From the NCBI GenBank assembly GCA_036785705.1, contig JAWUZG010000352.1, positions 434,001-498,000 of the forward strand: DNA of 64,000 bases. The letters run 5' to 3'. The notes beneath the pieces are model-generated. The model ran no database searches. It worked only from the letters and a program-made list of their open reading frames with translations, and was not told the DNA's origin. Below are positions 1-11,394 of this stretch, piece after piece. The DNA comes from Acanthornis magna (taxonomy: Eukaryota > Chordata > Aves > Passeriformes > Acanthizidae). Every line of letters starts with the position of its first letter. The stretch's first letter is position 1. The position numbers were made by a program, and so were the translations under genes.

Positions 1-418
1 TGTGCCTCGGCAGCGCTGCGTGCGGCTCTGCAGCAAAAGCAAAAGCAGCTCAGGGTCGGGGGAAGCGGATGTTTTGTGGCTCTGAGTTCCACGTTCCCCA
101 CACTCTGGGCTCGCCGTGAGCCCCCCCTGCACAGAGCGAACCCCCCCTGAGCCCCCGGCCCCTCTGCAGAGCCATCCCGAGGGATGGAGCTGAGAAAAAA
201 AACCCAAAATTGCTTCGTTTCAGGCAGGGAGATGGTGGCAGGGGCACAGCGGGGTGGAGGGGACAGGATCTGTGGGGTCACCCCAGTTCGGAGACCCTCA
301 GATCCTGAGCTGCCCCGACACGGCAGGGAGGGCACGGCGTGAGCTGGGAAAGAGGAGAAAAAGTGGAAAAAAGCTGAATTTCAACCCATTCCCGCAAGGC
401 CTGAAGGGTGGCGGGAAA

Positions 419-1326
419 GAAACATAAATTCGGGCGAGAAACATCAATTCGAGCAAGAAACACCAATTCGGGCAAGAAACAGCAATTCAGGCAAGAAACA
501 TAAATTCGGGCGAAAAACACCAATTTGGGCAAGAAACAGCAATTCAGGCAAGAAACACCAATTTGGGCAAGAAACATAAATTCGGGCGAGAAACACCAAT
601 TCGGGCAAGAAACACCAATTCAGGAGAGAAACACAAATTCGGGCGAGAAACAGCAATTCGGGCGAGAAACACCAATTCGGGTGAGAAACATAAATTCGGG
701 CAAGAAACATAATTTCGGCTGAGAAACATAAATTCAGGCAAGAAACAGCAATTCAGGCAAGAAACATAAATTCGGGCGAGAAACACAAATTGGGGAGAGA
801 AACACCAATTCGGGCAAGAAACATAAATTCGGGCGAGAAATACCAATTCGGGCACGAAACACCAATTCGGGCAAGAAACATAAATTCGGGCGAGAAACAC
901 CAATTCGGGCAAGAAACACCAATTCAGGAGAGAAACACAAATTCGGGCGAGAAACAGCAATTCGGGCGAGAAACATCAATTCGGGCGAGAAACACCAATT
1001 CGGGTGAGAAACACCAATTTGGGCAAGAAACATAAATTCGGGCAAGAAACATAAATTCGGGTGAGAAACATAAATTCAGGCAAGAAACATCAATTCGGGC
1101 AAGAAACAGCAATTCGGGCGAGAAATATCAATTCGGGTGAGAAACACCAATTCGCGCAAGAAACACAAATTTGGACAAGAAACAGCAATTCGGGCGAGAA
1201 ACACCAATTCGGGCAAGAAACACCAATTCAGGAGAGAAACACAAATTCGGGCGAGAAACACAAATTCGGGCGAGAAACATCAATTCGGGCAAGAAACACC
1301 AATTCGGGCGAGAAACAGCAATTTGG
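419..1326. repeat. 19-bp minisatellite, about 47 copies
   Basis: Tandem units of GAAACACCAATTCGGGCAA with variants (ATAAATT, AGCAATT, ACAAATT in the middle; GGGCGA or GGAGA at the end). There are no unique spacers, so it is not a CRISPR array. It gives spurious open frames on both strands. It lies within TBX21 intron 1. Confidence 0.95.
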
Positions 1327-1735
1327 GGTGCCCGCCACCCCCGGGCCGGCTCTGGGGACGTGTCACCCGATCCGCGGCGGCGTCACTTGGCTCGGAGCAG
1401 CCCCGAGCGCGGCGGGGCCACGGCGGCCGTGCCAAACCAAGCGGCCCTAACGCGTTTAGACTTCCACCACATTAAGCAGGTTGGGCTCAGCATCGAAGTG
1501 ACACCATCTGTCCCTCGGCCGAGCGAGGCGGCCCCGGCGCTGGGAGGAAAGAGACCCCCTGGGCGAGGGGATGGGGATGGGGGACAGCGCGGCGGGGGGG
1601 GCTGGGGGGGTCTCTGCCAGCTGCGGAGGGCACAGCGGGGTGGTGATGTCCTGGTTCCCCTTGGGAAGGGATTTTGGGAGCCCCTCGGGGTCTGTGTCCG
1701 GCCCTGCCGTGCTCGCGTTCCTGGCGCGATCCCAC

Positions 1736-2245
1736 TGAGACCCCCAAAACACGGCCCAGGCTCTGATTCCCCTCACCGTCATCACCCTGATGATCCCACT
1801 GAGACCCCCAAAGCGCAGGGTCTGATTCCCCTCGTCACCCCAATGATTGCACTGAGACCCCCAAAGCCCCAAAGCACAGCTCGGGGTCTGATTCCCCTCA
1901 CCCTCATCACCCCAGTGATCGCACTGAGACCCCCAAAGCATGCCCCAGGGTCGGGTTCCCTTCATCACCCCAATAAGACCCCCAAAGCACAGCCCAGGGT
2001 CTCACTCCCCTCACCCGCATCACCCCAATGATTCCACTGAGACCCCCAAAGCACAGCTCAGGCTCTGATTCCTCTCACCCTCATCACCCCAATAAGACTC
2101 CCAAAGCGCGGCCCAGGGTTTCATTCCCCTCACCCCAATGATCCCACTGAGACCCCCAAAGCGCCCCTCACCCTCATCACCCCAATAAGACCCCCAAAGC
2201 GCGGCCCAGGGTTTCATTCCCCTCACCCTCATCACCCCAATGTAG
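1736..2245. repeat. Minisatellite around 'ACTGAGACCCCCAAAGC'
   Basis: About ten units of roughly 45-75 bp, each with ACTGAGACCCCCAAAGC or AATAAGACCCCCAAAGC, then CAGGGTCTGATTCCCCTCA, then CATCACCCCAAT. Unit length varies through loss of the middle part. It lies within TBX21 intron 1. Confidence 0.85.
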
Positions 2246-3119
2246 GGCCGGAGGACAGGCTCAGCCTTTTGGGTTCCCATTCCTACTCCACACCGTGGTG
2301 GCTCTGCGGCCCCACAAGGCCCGTGTCGCACCCAGACCCCACAAACTGTGCCCTTGGCAGCTATAGGGCGAATTGCAGCCCCCCAAAAACCCCAAATCCT
2401 GCCGCAGCCCCTGAACACGCCAGGCCGCGGCGATTTCGGCAGCCGGGACGTCTCCAAAATTCTCCCCATCCCCGGTGACGTGGGGCAGCCGGGCTGTGCC
2501 TGCCCCACAGAGCAGCAGGGGGGATTTCCAGCCCGGAGGGGGACAGGGGGTGTCACCCGCTGTCACCCGCTGTCACCCGCGGGGCTGAGGGGTGGCACTT
2601 GTTGCAGCGCCGAGCTCCGGATCCGGCCCGTGGGCTGGGGCTGATCAGAGCTGCCCGCGGGTCCCGGGCGGTGGCACCAGCTCTGCCACACGGAGGGTCC
2701 GGACCCCCCTGTTCCTCCCTGACCCCCGTGGGGTCACCCCCAGACCCTTTTCTCCTCCTGACAAACCTCAGCTCCCCGAGGAAACAGCACCGGGGAATGT
2801 CTGCGCTGCTTTGCCTTCCCCCTCGCAGATCTTTCTCCAAACCCGCAGGGATGGGGGTCCCTTCTTGGACCCCCAGCCCAGCAAACACCTCCCACACTTC
2901 CAGCCCTCGGGCAGGACCCCATAGCCCCTCAGGCCTGTCCCACACCGGTGTCGCCACCCCCGCGCCCCCCGTGCCTGCTCACACCGCACCGCCGCCATCC
3001 CCGGTGCCCGCGCGGCTCCGGGTGCCGCTGCCGCTCTCTGTCGCGGTGTCCCCGTCCCCGTTCCCCTCACTTCCCCGACCTGGTCCCCTCCGGCGCCCCA
3101 CGCATCCTCCGACAGTCCC

Positions 3120-3540
3120 CTGTCCCCGCCGATCCCCCGTGCCGCTCCGTGCCGGTGCGCTCCAGCCCACCCCAGTCCGCTCCAGTCCCTCCCGGTGCCC
3201 CGCCGATTCCCCGTCCCGGTTCTCCCCGGCGCTCCGGTCCCGCCCCGAGCCCCCCCGGTGTTCCGCCGATCCTCCGCCACGGTTCTCCCCGGTTCTCCGG
3301 TCCTGCCCCGAGCCCCCCCGCTGCCCCGCCGATCCTCCGGCCCGGTGCCCCCCGGTTCTTCCCGGTTCTCCGGTCTTCCCTCGAGCCCTCCCGGTGCTCC
3401 GCCGATTCCTCTCCCCGGTTCTCCCCGGGCGCTCCGGTCCTCCCCCGAGTCCCCCCGGTGCTCCGCCGATCCCCCGGCCCGGTGTCCCCCGGTTCTTCCC
3501 GGTTCTCCGGTCCTGCCCAGAGCCCCCCCGGTGCTCCCGG
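3120..3540. repeat. C-rich minisatellite next to the TBX21 exon 1 donor
   Basis: Imperfect units of about 55-60 bp built from CCCCGGTTCTCCCCGG, GCTCCGGTCC and CCCGAGCCCCCCCGGTG. The array ends only a few bases from the exon 1 splice donor. On the transcribed (minus) strand it is G-rich. Confidence 0.8.
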
Positions 3541-3545
3541 CTCAC

Positions 3546-3967
3546 CTGCCCTGCTTGGTGATGATCATCTCGGTCTGGTGCTTGTGGAACTTGGCCCAGA
3601 GCGGGTAATTGTTGAGCATCACCTGCACCTTCCCGGCCGCGCGGTACCCGGGCAGGGCACAGAGCGGGGGGCACAGCGGACCCCCCCCGCCGCCGAACCC
3701 GCCCTCCGCACCGGCGTAACCTTCCACCGGCGCGGCGGGAGGCGGCGGCGCCCGGTACGGCGGGCACGGCCCCAGGAACCGGCCGCCGAAACTGCCGGGA
3801 GGGCCGTAAGAGAGCGGGGGGGCTCCCGGTTCCGGTCCCCCCGCATCGCCGAAAAAAGCGGCGGCGGCGTCCCGGGGGCCCGGCGGCTCCTTGGCGAAGC
3901 TGGCGGCGGCGCTGAGCATGGGGGCGGCGGGCCGGGGGGCTCCGGTGCCCGGCTCCAGCGCGCCCAT
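3546..3967 (-). CDS. TBX21: TBX21 (T-bet) exon 1, N-terminus and start of T-box
   Basis: This exon encodes the first 140 residues plus two bases of a T-box transcription factor. T-bet drives Th1, NK and ILC1 programmes by binding T-box elements in the nucleus. The start is the ATG at 3967-3965, giving MGALEPG, very close to the mammalian T-bet start MGIVEPG. Residues 1-110 are rich in Pro, Gly and Ala, as in the T-bet transactivation region, with an RFLGP segment near residue 68 like mammalian RFLGA. The T-box begins near residue 111 and includes [12 protein letters not shown], the signature shared by TBX21, EOMES and TBR1; the upstream LNN-LW-KF pattern fits TBX21 rather than EOMES or TBR1. 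The exon ends at a consensus donor (GGCAG followed by gtgagc) that splits an Arg codon. The remaining exons lie beyond the left edge. The paralogue assignment rests on N-terminal similarity and synteny. Confidence 0.93.
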
Positions 3968-4300
3968 GGACGGGCGGGGGGCACCGGCCCCGCTCAGCCG
4001 CTCATGGGGGTCCCCACCGGCGGCGACCCCGGGACGCGGCGCCTGTCAGCGCTGCCCGCCCGGCCGCGCTCCCGCCGCCCCCTCCATGCCCGGTGGTCCC
4101 GGGAGGGGGGCCCCGAGCCGGGGGAGGGGGGCAAAACAACGAACCCCGCCAAAAATACCCCAAAACCCCCGGAAAAAGCCCCAAAAGTGCCGTGGGGGAC
4201 TCCGGTGCCGGTGCCCTCACACGCTCCACCTGCCCATCCCCGCGGCCCCGCGCCTCTTATCCAAAGAACGGCTCCGCTCCGGGAGCTCCGCCCCGCCGCC
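3968..4300 (-). promoter_or_regulatory. TBX21: Putative TBX21 5' UTR and proximal promoter
   Basis: This is the GC-rich segment just upstream of the T-bet start codon. On the minus strand a TATA-like GGATAAGAGG lies at about 4254-4263, roughly 290 bp upstream of the ATG, preceded by GC-rich sequence. If it is used, the 5' UTR would be about 260 nt without an intron. This is position and motif inference only; the transcription start is not visible. Confidence 0.4.
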
Positions 4301-5020
4301 CCTCCCCACCCCCGCGGGGACGGTCCCCAACCGGGGCGGGCCGGGGGACACGCGGGGAGCCACGGACGGGACGGGGGACACGGGAGGGGACAGGGACGCT
4401 GTGGGATGGAGGGACAAGGGGGGACACGCTCCTGGCGGTGTTTTGGGGCTCTGGGGGGACACGCGGATGGGACATTTTGGGTCCTTCCCCGCTCCGGTGT
4501 CACTGCAGTCACCAGAGGGGTGACACGCCTGGGGAGCAGAGATGAGGTCCCAACCCCTGCTGGTCCCCCCTCCCCTCCTGCCGGTTTGGGGGTGGTCTGA
4601 GACCCCCGGGGAACCACCCCCCGTGCCCATTCCCGTGCCCACCCCGAGGCCAGGCCTTCCCGGCACCTGTCCTTGACCCCGCTGTGCCTGGGGAAGTCCC
4701 GGTGTCCCCTGGAGCCATCGCGGCGACATTTGGCTCTGGAGTGGCCGCTTCCCTTGGCAGATGCCCAGCTCCGCTCCCGTCAATACTTTCCATTCCCGGT
4801 GGGGCAGCGCCGCGGGAGGGTGGGGGTGGCTCGGTGCCACCCCGCGCCCGCCGCTGCCACACGGCACGGAAGGACGAGTGGCACTGCCACTGCTGTCCCC
4901 AACCCCCCCGGGATCTGCGCTCCTTCCCGACACCTGCGGGACCCCCTGGAGCTGGGGGTGGGGAAGGGGGGAAGGGGACAAAGCCACACCTGAGTCCCCT
5001 GGGAGCCGGGTGGGAGCAGC
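4300..5020. other. Intergenic, no gene seen
   Basis: GC-rich single-copy-looking sequence upstream of TBX21. I see no conserved exon, RNA gene or transposon. Confidence 0.5.
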
Positions 5021-5440
5021 GGGGGACAGGGGACAGGAATGGGGACGGGATAGGGATGGGGACTGGGGACAGGGATGGGGATGGGAATGGGGACAGGACT
5101 GGGGATGGGGACAGGGATGGGGACAGGAATTGGGTTAGGGATATAGGGATGGGGAGAGGAGACAGGAATGGGGACAGGAATGGGGATGGAGACAAGGGAC
5201 GGGACTGGGGACAGGAATGGGGATACAGAGGGGGACAGGGATGGGAATGGGGACAGGGATGGGGACAAGAACGGAGATGGGGACAGGAATGAGGATGACA
5301 GGTGTGGAGATAGTGACCCGGATATGGAAGGGGACAAGGATGAGGATGAGGATGAGGATGAGGATGAGGATGAGGATGAGGATGAGGATGAGGATGAGGA
5401 TGAGGACAGGAATGAGGACAGGAATGAGGACAGCCCCGCT
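5020..5440. repeat. (GGGGAC/AGGGAT)n array grading into (GAGGAT)n
   Basis: Degenerate hexamer repeats of GGGGACAGGGATGGGGATGG type run from about 5020. From 5338 to about 5405 there is an almost perfect GATGAG hexamer run. Because the unit is a multiple of three, several frames stay open and give low-complexity MGTG or DEDEDE peptides that are not genes. Confidence 0.9.
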
Positions 5441-5869
5441 TCCCCCCGGAGCGGCCCAGCCGTGGGGCCAGAGGAAATGCGGAGTTAAGGATGCACAGGC
5501 AGCCGTGGGGGGCGGATGGACAGACGGACGGAGGGAGGACGGGACCCCAGACCCCCACGGGGAGCCGGGCCGGGGCAGGCGCGGGGGGCTCGGGGGGCTC
5601 GCGGGGTTGTGTATTGGCCCAGCAGACACAGCTTAGCCATCCGGGCCGCCTTTTCACCGCTGCCATTGTTCCCGACGGTCCTGGCCTCCCATCCCTATGC
5701 AAAGCCCCCCCTGCTGACCCCCACCGCCCCCTCCCCACACTTTTCCGGCTCCCTGAGGTTCGCAGTGGGGACAGCATCCCCCCGTGTGGCTGTCCCCACC
5801 CTCCGGGGTCACCCCCAGATCTGCGTCCCCCCTCCTGACCCACCGAGCACGGCCCTCCCCGCCGAGCTC

Positions 5870-6085
5870 CCGAGGGAGAAAAAGAAGGAAAACAAGGAAA
5901 TTTCCAGATTTTTTTTTGTTTTCTAGGAGGGAAAATAAAGGCCGGAGGGGGGTTAAGGATGGGGGGAGAGACTCATTAACGGGGGGGGGACAAACGCGGC
6001 GACACAAGTGCTCCCTGACGTCACCACGCGCTAATTCATTCCCGTTTTGCCATCGCCGCCGAGGATAAATTCGCAGGGACACCCC
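5870..6085. promoter_or_regulatory. Candidate regulatory island with kappaB-like and CRE motifs
   Basis: A non-repetitive, less GC-rich island about 1.9-2.1 kb upstream of the TBX21 start codon. It contains the palindromic kappaB-like decamer GGAAATTTCC at 5896-5905 and a perfect CRE, TGACGTCA, at 6016-6023. AT-rich stretches (CTAATTCATT, GAGGATAAATT) follow. Such islands in a repeat-filled region are what conserved enhancers look like. T-bet is induced by antigen-receptor and cytokine signalling, so these motifs are plausible, but function is inferred. Confidence 0.4.
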
Positions 6086-6477
6086 CCCGCTGCGGTGGCC
6101 ACCCAGAGGGTGTCGGGCTCGCCACTGTCCCCACAGCTGGGGACCTGTCACCGCCACCCCGCGTCCCCCTCGCCCTGGGGGTCCCGGCCCTGGATGGTGC
6201 CACCAGCGGGGTCCGGCGGGGTGGGGAGGGGAGTGTGGCCTTGTCCTCAGGATGTCACGCCCTTGAGTCTCCCCCTGGCACGGTAAAGTGACACCAGGGA
6301 CACTGAAGACGCGGCTGGACTCCTGGGGAGATGGTTGTCACAAGTGTCCCCGTGCGGGGAGGACTCGCGCAGGGCCGGGAGGGACAGGAGGGACAAGGAG
6401 CCGTGTCCTGAGCGTCACCTTGAACAGCCTCCACGTGTCCCCTTGGGTGGTGACAGGGATGCTCTGGGACCTCCCGG

Positions 6478-7045
6478 ACACCTGTGGGACACGGTGTCCT
6501 CTGGGATGGCACACGGTGTCCCCCGGGATGGGACACGGTGTCCCCCGGGATGGCACACGGTGTCCTCCAGGATGGCACACGGTGTCCCCCAGGATGGCAC
6601 ACGGTGTCCTCCAGGATGGCACACAGTGTCCTCTGGGACGGCACACGATGTCCCCCGGGATGGCACACGATGTCCCCCGGGATGGCACACGGTGTCCCCC
6701 GGGATGGCACACGGTGTCCTCTGGGATGGCACACGATGTCCCCCGGCATGGCACACGATGTCCCCCGGGATGGCACACGGTGTCCCCCGAGATGGCACAC
6801 GATGTCCCCCGAGATGGCACACGGTGTCCCCCGGGATGGCACACGATGTCCCCCGAGATGGCACACGGTGTCCTCTGGGATGGCACACGGCGTCCCCCGG
6901 GATGGGACACGGTGTCCTCTGGGATGGCACAAGGTGTCCCCCGGGATGGGACATGATGTCCCCCAGGATGGCACACGATGTCCCCCGGCATGGCACACGG
7001 TGTCCCCCAGCATGGCACACGGTGTCCCCCGGGATGGGACACTCC
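6478..7045. repeat. 22-bp minisatellite, about 25 copies
   Basis: Tandem units GATGGCACACGGTGTCCCCC plus GG, with ACGATGTCC, CTCTGGGAT and CCAGGAT variants. It is very homogeneous, suggesting recent expansion. All the long open frames across it are repeat artefacts. Confidence 0.95.
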
Positions 7046-7699
7046 AAGCTCGGCCCTCCACACCGAGGGACCCCGGGAATTTGGGGTCCCACCCTCCCCG
7101 CAGTCCTCACCCGCAGGGCCGCCACCCCTCGGGGTTAAACCCCTCCTTTCCCAGCCCCGTGCCTCAGTTTCCCCTCGGCGCACGTCGCCCATCCGAGCGT
7201 CCCTGGGGTGGCCGAGGGTGGCACCGCCGTGCCCGGTCCCTCCTGGCCACCCGTGTGGCTTCCGGCGGTGCCGAGCGCCCGCACCGAGGGGCCAGGAGGA
7301 AGTGGCTCCGCGGCAGGGATACGCCCCGGGGGGCTGGGGACAAGCTTGTCACCGCGGGCCACATCCCTTCCCGCCGAGGATTGCCGAACTGAGCCGAGCC
7401 TGGCATCGCCCCTTCCTCAGTTTCCCCTCCCGGGGGTCTCCAGCGTTGGGACGAGGGTTGGACCCTTCGTGGGGGGATTGTCCCGGACACCCCTGTCCCA
7501 TGTCCCCTCGGGGATAATGTCCCCACCGCTCCTGGCCATCGTTCTGCACCAAAACCCTGCAGAGAGGCTGCAATTCCGATGTCCCCAAAGTGTCCCCAAA
7601 GCGTCCCCGAGCCCTGCTGTCCCCAACCCCTCTGTCCCCACACCTCGCCCCAGCCCAGCCCCCCAGGCAGGCTCCGCCGCTGCCGTGGAAGGACTCGGC

Positions 7700-7930
7700 A
7701 GGAATTTGGCTTCTGGGGAAACTCGGGGGTAATTTTCTTAGTCAGTGGCATTGTTCCTGTTTTCATTATTAAAATGAGCACGAGGGCACCGGGCACCCGC
7801 GGTGGCTAAATTTGCTCTCAGAAAAAACCAAAAATACTCCCCCCACCCCGGAGGAATTTGCATCTCGCTGCTGCTCGAAGGCAGCGCGGGCACGGGAGGC
7901 TCATGGAGGCATGAATCGCAAACCGCAGGG
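7700..7930. promoter_or_regulatory. Candidate regulatory island with octamer motif
   Basis: An unusually AT-rich non-repetitive stretch between minisatellites. It holds GGTAATTTTCTTAGTCAG, CATTATTAAAATGAG and, at 7856-7863, a perfect octamer ATTTGCAT (POU/OCT binding site). The motifs are seen; enhancer activity is inferred. Confidence 0.3.
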
Positions 7931-7934
7931 CTCC

Positions 7935-8110
7935 CGGACCGGGCAGGCCACCTGCCACCCACCCGGGGGGACCCCCGGACCGGGACGGCCACCTGCCACC
8001 CACCCGGGGGGACCCCCGGACCGGGACGGCCACCTGCCACCCACCCGGGGGGACCCCCGGACCGGGACGGCCACCTGCCACCCACCCGGGGGGACCCCCG
8101 GCCCCGGGCC
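7935..8110. repeat. About 47-bp repeat, 4 copies
   Basis: Near-identical units built from GACCGGGACGGCCACCTGCC and ACCCACCCGGGGGGACCCCC. Identity between copies is almost complete. Confidence 0.9.
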
Positions 8111-8489
8111 GCATCCGCCGCCCACCTGCAGCCAGCCCGGCCGGGACGGAGCCACATCCTCCCTTCCTCTGTACCCCAGAGATGCCGGGAGCCCCCCCAG
8201 AGCCCACCCTGGCTCGCCCCGTGCAAAGTCCCCTCAGTCAGGGCACCCCAAAACCTTTCCCCCGACCGTGGCAGTGTCCCCGCCACCCGCAGAGCTCTCT
8301 GAGTCACGGCGGGTGGGGAAACCGAGTCACGAGTGGGCAGTGCCGGGGTTGGTTTGGGGGCTCCGCTCCCCCCGGGGAGGGTCCCAGCTCTGTCCCCACG
8401 CCGCGGATCCTCACGCTGCGCCCCGGCGGTGTCACCCTGCTCCTTCCTGCCCCACACCTCCCCGCGCTGGCGGTGCCCCACCCCGGTTT

Positions 8490-9115
8490 GGGGGGGAAGG
8501 AGGGGAGCGGGGGGGTCGTGGCGAGCCCCTGGGGGACCCTCGAAAGCCTTGGAGGGGAAGGAGAGGGGCGTGGGGGTCGTGGCGAGCCCCTTGGGGACCC
8601 TCGAAAGCTTTGGAGGGGAGCAGGGGGGGGTCGTGGCGAGCCCGTTGGGGACCCTCGAAAGCTTTGGGGGGGAAGGCGGGGAGCGGGGGGGTCGTGGTGA
8701 GCCCTTTGGGGACCCTTGAGAGCTTTGGGGGGGGAAAGATGGGAGCAAGGGGGTCGTGGCGAGCCCCTTGGGGACCCTCGAAAGCCTTGGGGGGGAGCAG
8801 GGGGGGGTCGTGGCGAGCCCGTTGGGGACCCTCGAAAGCCTTGGGGGGGAAGGAGGGGAGCGGGGGGGTCGTGGCGAGCCCCTTGGGGACCCTCGGTAGC
8901 CCTGAGGGGGAGCAGGGGGGGTCGTGGCGAGCCCGTTGGGGACCCTCGGAAGCTTTGGGAGGGAGCAGGGGGGGTCGTGGGGGACCCTCGAAAGCATTGG
9001 AGGGGAAGGAGAGGAGCGGGGGGGTCGTGGCGAGCCCTTTGGGGACTCTCGAAAGCTTTGAGGGGGAGCGGGGGTGTCGTGGCGAGCCCCTTGGGGAACC
9101 TCGAAAGCCCTGAGG
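8490..9115. repeat. 54-63-bp minisatellite, about 11 copies
   Basis: Units built from GGGGTCGTGGCGAGCCC, TTGGGGACCCTCGAAAGC and TTTGGGGGGGA. Long and short versions alternate, which suggests a two-unit higher-order repeat. Confidence 0.92.
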
Positions 9116-9269
9116 GGTCCCGAGCAGCGCTGGGAGGATGCTCAGCACCCAAGGGGGACAGGGCTGGGCTTCCCTTCCCCAGCGCCACCAGGGCCAGGCC
9201 CGGGCCAGCCGGGGGTGACAAGTTGGTGGCAGCTCGGCAGGCGGGGGGGGTCAGCGGCCCGGGGAGGGC

Positions 9270-9400
9270 GAGCAGACGGCTCCTTAATCTCGGGGAAGGA
9301 AGCGGCTCTGGTTACGGAGCTGCCCTCGGTGTAAAAGGAGAGCGACAGGAAGAAAAGTCATTAACATCGTTCCAGGCGCTGCCATCCAAAACCCTCCTGG
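9270..9400. promoter_or_regulatory. Candidate non-repetitive island
   Basis: A short complex-sequence island between arrays, with CTCCTTAATCTCGGGG, GGTTACGGAGC and AGTCATTAACATCGTTCC. There is no open frame with recognisable homology. It is recorded as a possible conserved non-coding element; nothing beyond its complexity supports this. Confidence 0.2.
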
Positions 9401-9824
9401 TGCTGAGCCCCGAGCCGCCAGCGCCACTGTCCCCCGTGTCCCCTGTCCCCCTGAACCCACACCGCTGTCACCGCGCCCCCGGGGGACGTCGGGTGGCACC
9501 GGGGAGATCCCCCCCCCAAAAAAAACCCCTCCCTGCGGTGGCCCCGGGACTCAGCGGTGGAGGGGCACAGGTCCCTCCCGCAGCACCCATCCTGTGTCCC
9601 CTGTCCCCTGTCCCCTGTCCCCCGGAGACTGATCCGCGCTTCGGCTCCGGTCCCTCCTCCTCTTCCTCACCCCGGCCCTGGCCCTGCGTGGGTGGCGACA
9701 GCCTGCGCGGGGCAGCTCTCAGCGTGTCCCCGGCTCGGTGACACCGCGTGCAGGTGGCACCGCGTCCGGGGTGCCCCCCGTGCGTGGGGCGGGAGCGCCG
9801 GGGGGATCGATGGCCGCGTGGGTG

Positions 9825-9965
9825 GGCGAGGGGCGGGGGGTGCTCGTGGGGGTGCAAAGGGGGGGTTGAGGCTGGGGGGTGCCCGTGGGGGTGCAAAGGG
9901 GGGGTTGAGGGTGGGGGTGCAAAGGGAGGGTTGAGGGTGGGGGTGCAAAGGGGGCTGAGGGGGCT
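9825..9965. repeat. Short GGGGGTGCAAAGGGGG repeat
   Basis: Four to five units of GTGGGGGTGCAAAGGGGGG followed by TTGAGG. Confidence 0.85.
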
Positions 9966-10034
9966 CGGGTGTGCAGGGGGACGCGGGTGTGAGAGGCTGG
10001 GGGTGTGCCACGGGGTGCCCGCGTGTGTGGGGTG

Positions 10035-10800
10035 GGGTGTGGGTGTGCCAGGCCCCACTGTGGGTGTGCCAGGCTCCACTGTGGGCGCGCAAGACCTCAA
10101 TGTGGGTGTGTCAGACCCCACTGTGGGTGTGCCAGGCCCCACATTGGGTGTGCCAGGCCCACTGTGGGTGTGCCAGGCCCCACTCTGGGTGTGCCAGGGC
10201 CCAGGTGTGCATGTCAAGCCCTGCTGTTGGTGTGCCAGGCCCTGCTGCGGGTGTGCCAGGCCCTTCTGTGGGTGTCCCAGGCCCCACTCTGGGTGTGCCA
10301 GGCCACACTGTGGGTGTGCAAGGATCTCACTGTGGGTGTGCCAGGCCCTGCTGTGGGTGTGCAAGGATCTCACTGTGGGTGTGCCAGGCCCTGCTGTGGG
10401 TGTGCAAGGGCTCAGTTGGGTGGCTGGGTGTGCCAGGGCCTAGGTGTGTGTGCCAGGCCCCACTGTGGGTGTGCCAGGCCCCACTGTGGGTGTGCCATGC
10501 CCTGGTGTGGATGTGCCATGCCCCAATGCCTGTGCCCACACTGGCTGTGCCAGGTCCCACTCTCGGTGTGCCAGGCCCCACTGTGGGTGTGCCAGGCCCC
10601 ACTGTGGGTGTGCCATGCCCTGGTGTGGATGTGCCATGCCCCAATGCCTGTGCCCACACTGGCTGTGCCAGGTCCCACTCTCGGTGTGCCAGGCCCCCCT
10701 GTGTGTGCCAGGCCCTGCTGTGTGTGTCCCACGCCCCACCACAGGTGTGCCAGCCCCGCTGTGTGTGCCAGCCCCGCTGTGTGTGCCAGCCCCGCTGCCC
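10035..10800. repeat. 21-bp minisatellite with higher-order duplication
   Basis: Units of GGGTGTGCCAGGCCCCACTG plus T. A block of about 120 bp containing GCCATGCCCTGGTGTGGATG occurs twice, at about 10,470-10,575 and 10,590-10,695. Cys-rich open frames across it are artefacts. Confidence 0.93.
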
Positions 10801-10804
10801 GTGC

Positions 10805-11300
10805 CCGTGCTCACATCAGGCCGCTCGGTGCTCGCTCCGCCGCCCCCCCGCCATCCCCACCGGGCCGGGGGGGGTCCGTTTCACCGCCGCCATCCCCGCC
10901 GGGCCGGGGAGACTCCGTTTCGCCGCCGCCGCCATCCCCGGCCCTCGCCCCGCTCCTGTACGAGGCGATTTTCTTCAGCGGCAGCCGATCCTCGGCGAAG
11001 AGCCGCGGCTCCCTGGGGAGCGCCGGGGGGCTGCAGCCCCTGTCCGGCCGGCTTAGCGTGACGGGGGCGCGGGGGGCTCCGGGCTGCCGCCCCCGGCCCT
11101 TCCTCTTCGTCAGCGGGAGGCGAAGGCCGGGGAGTGATGTGCGCTGCCCGGGCGGGGCACGGCGGGAGAGACACGGGCTACAGCTTCTGACAAGGCGCGG
11201 CCCCCGCGGGCACGGCGTGTGCGGGATCGCCCGAGCCGCTGCCAGCGCCCTCCGCCACCCCCCCGCTCGGGGATCCGGCCAGGGGAGGGGTCCCGCGGGC
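10805..11300. other. CpG-rich non-repetitive island
   Basis: A CpG-dense stretch with many CCGCCGCC and GCCGGGCCGGGG motifs, lying between minisatellites. It could be a CpG island (orphan promoter or enhancer), but I recognise no exon or start site in it. Peptides read from it match nothing I know. Confidence 0.35.
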
Positions 11301-11394
11301 TCGGGGACGTGGGTGACGTGGGGACATGGGGGGACCGGACCCCTCTGCGATGGGGATGGGGATGGTCCTGTCCGGTGGAAGGGATGGAGGTGTG

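Larger units (their letters stand above)
1..3545 (-). other. TBX21: TBX21 intron 1 (partial)
   Basis: This is the region downstream of the TBX21 exon 1 donor. No T-box exon is visible in it, so it is read as the 5' part of intron 1, continuing past the left edge. It contains three tandem arrays, listed separately. The pieces between them (1-418, 1327-1735, 2261-3100) show no gene, RNA or transposon that I recognise. Confidence 0.75.

Noticed and set aside
419..1326. CRISPR-like regular repeat
   Set aside because: The repeats abut with no unique spacers, and the context is a vertebrate intron.
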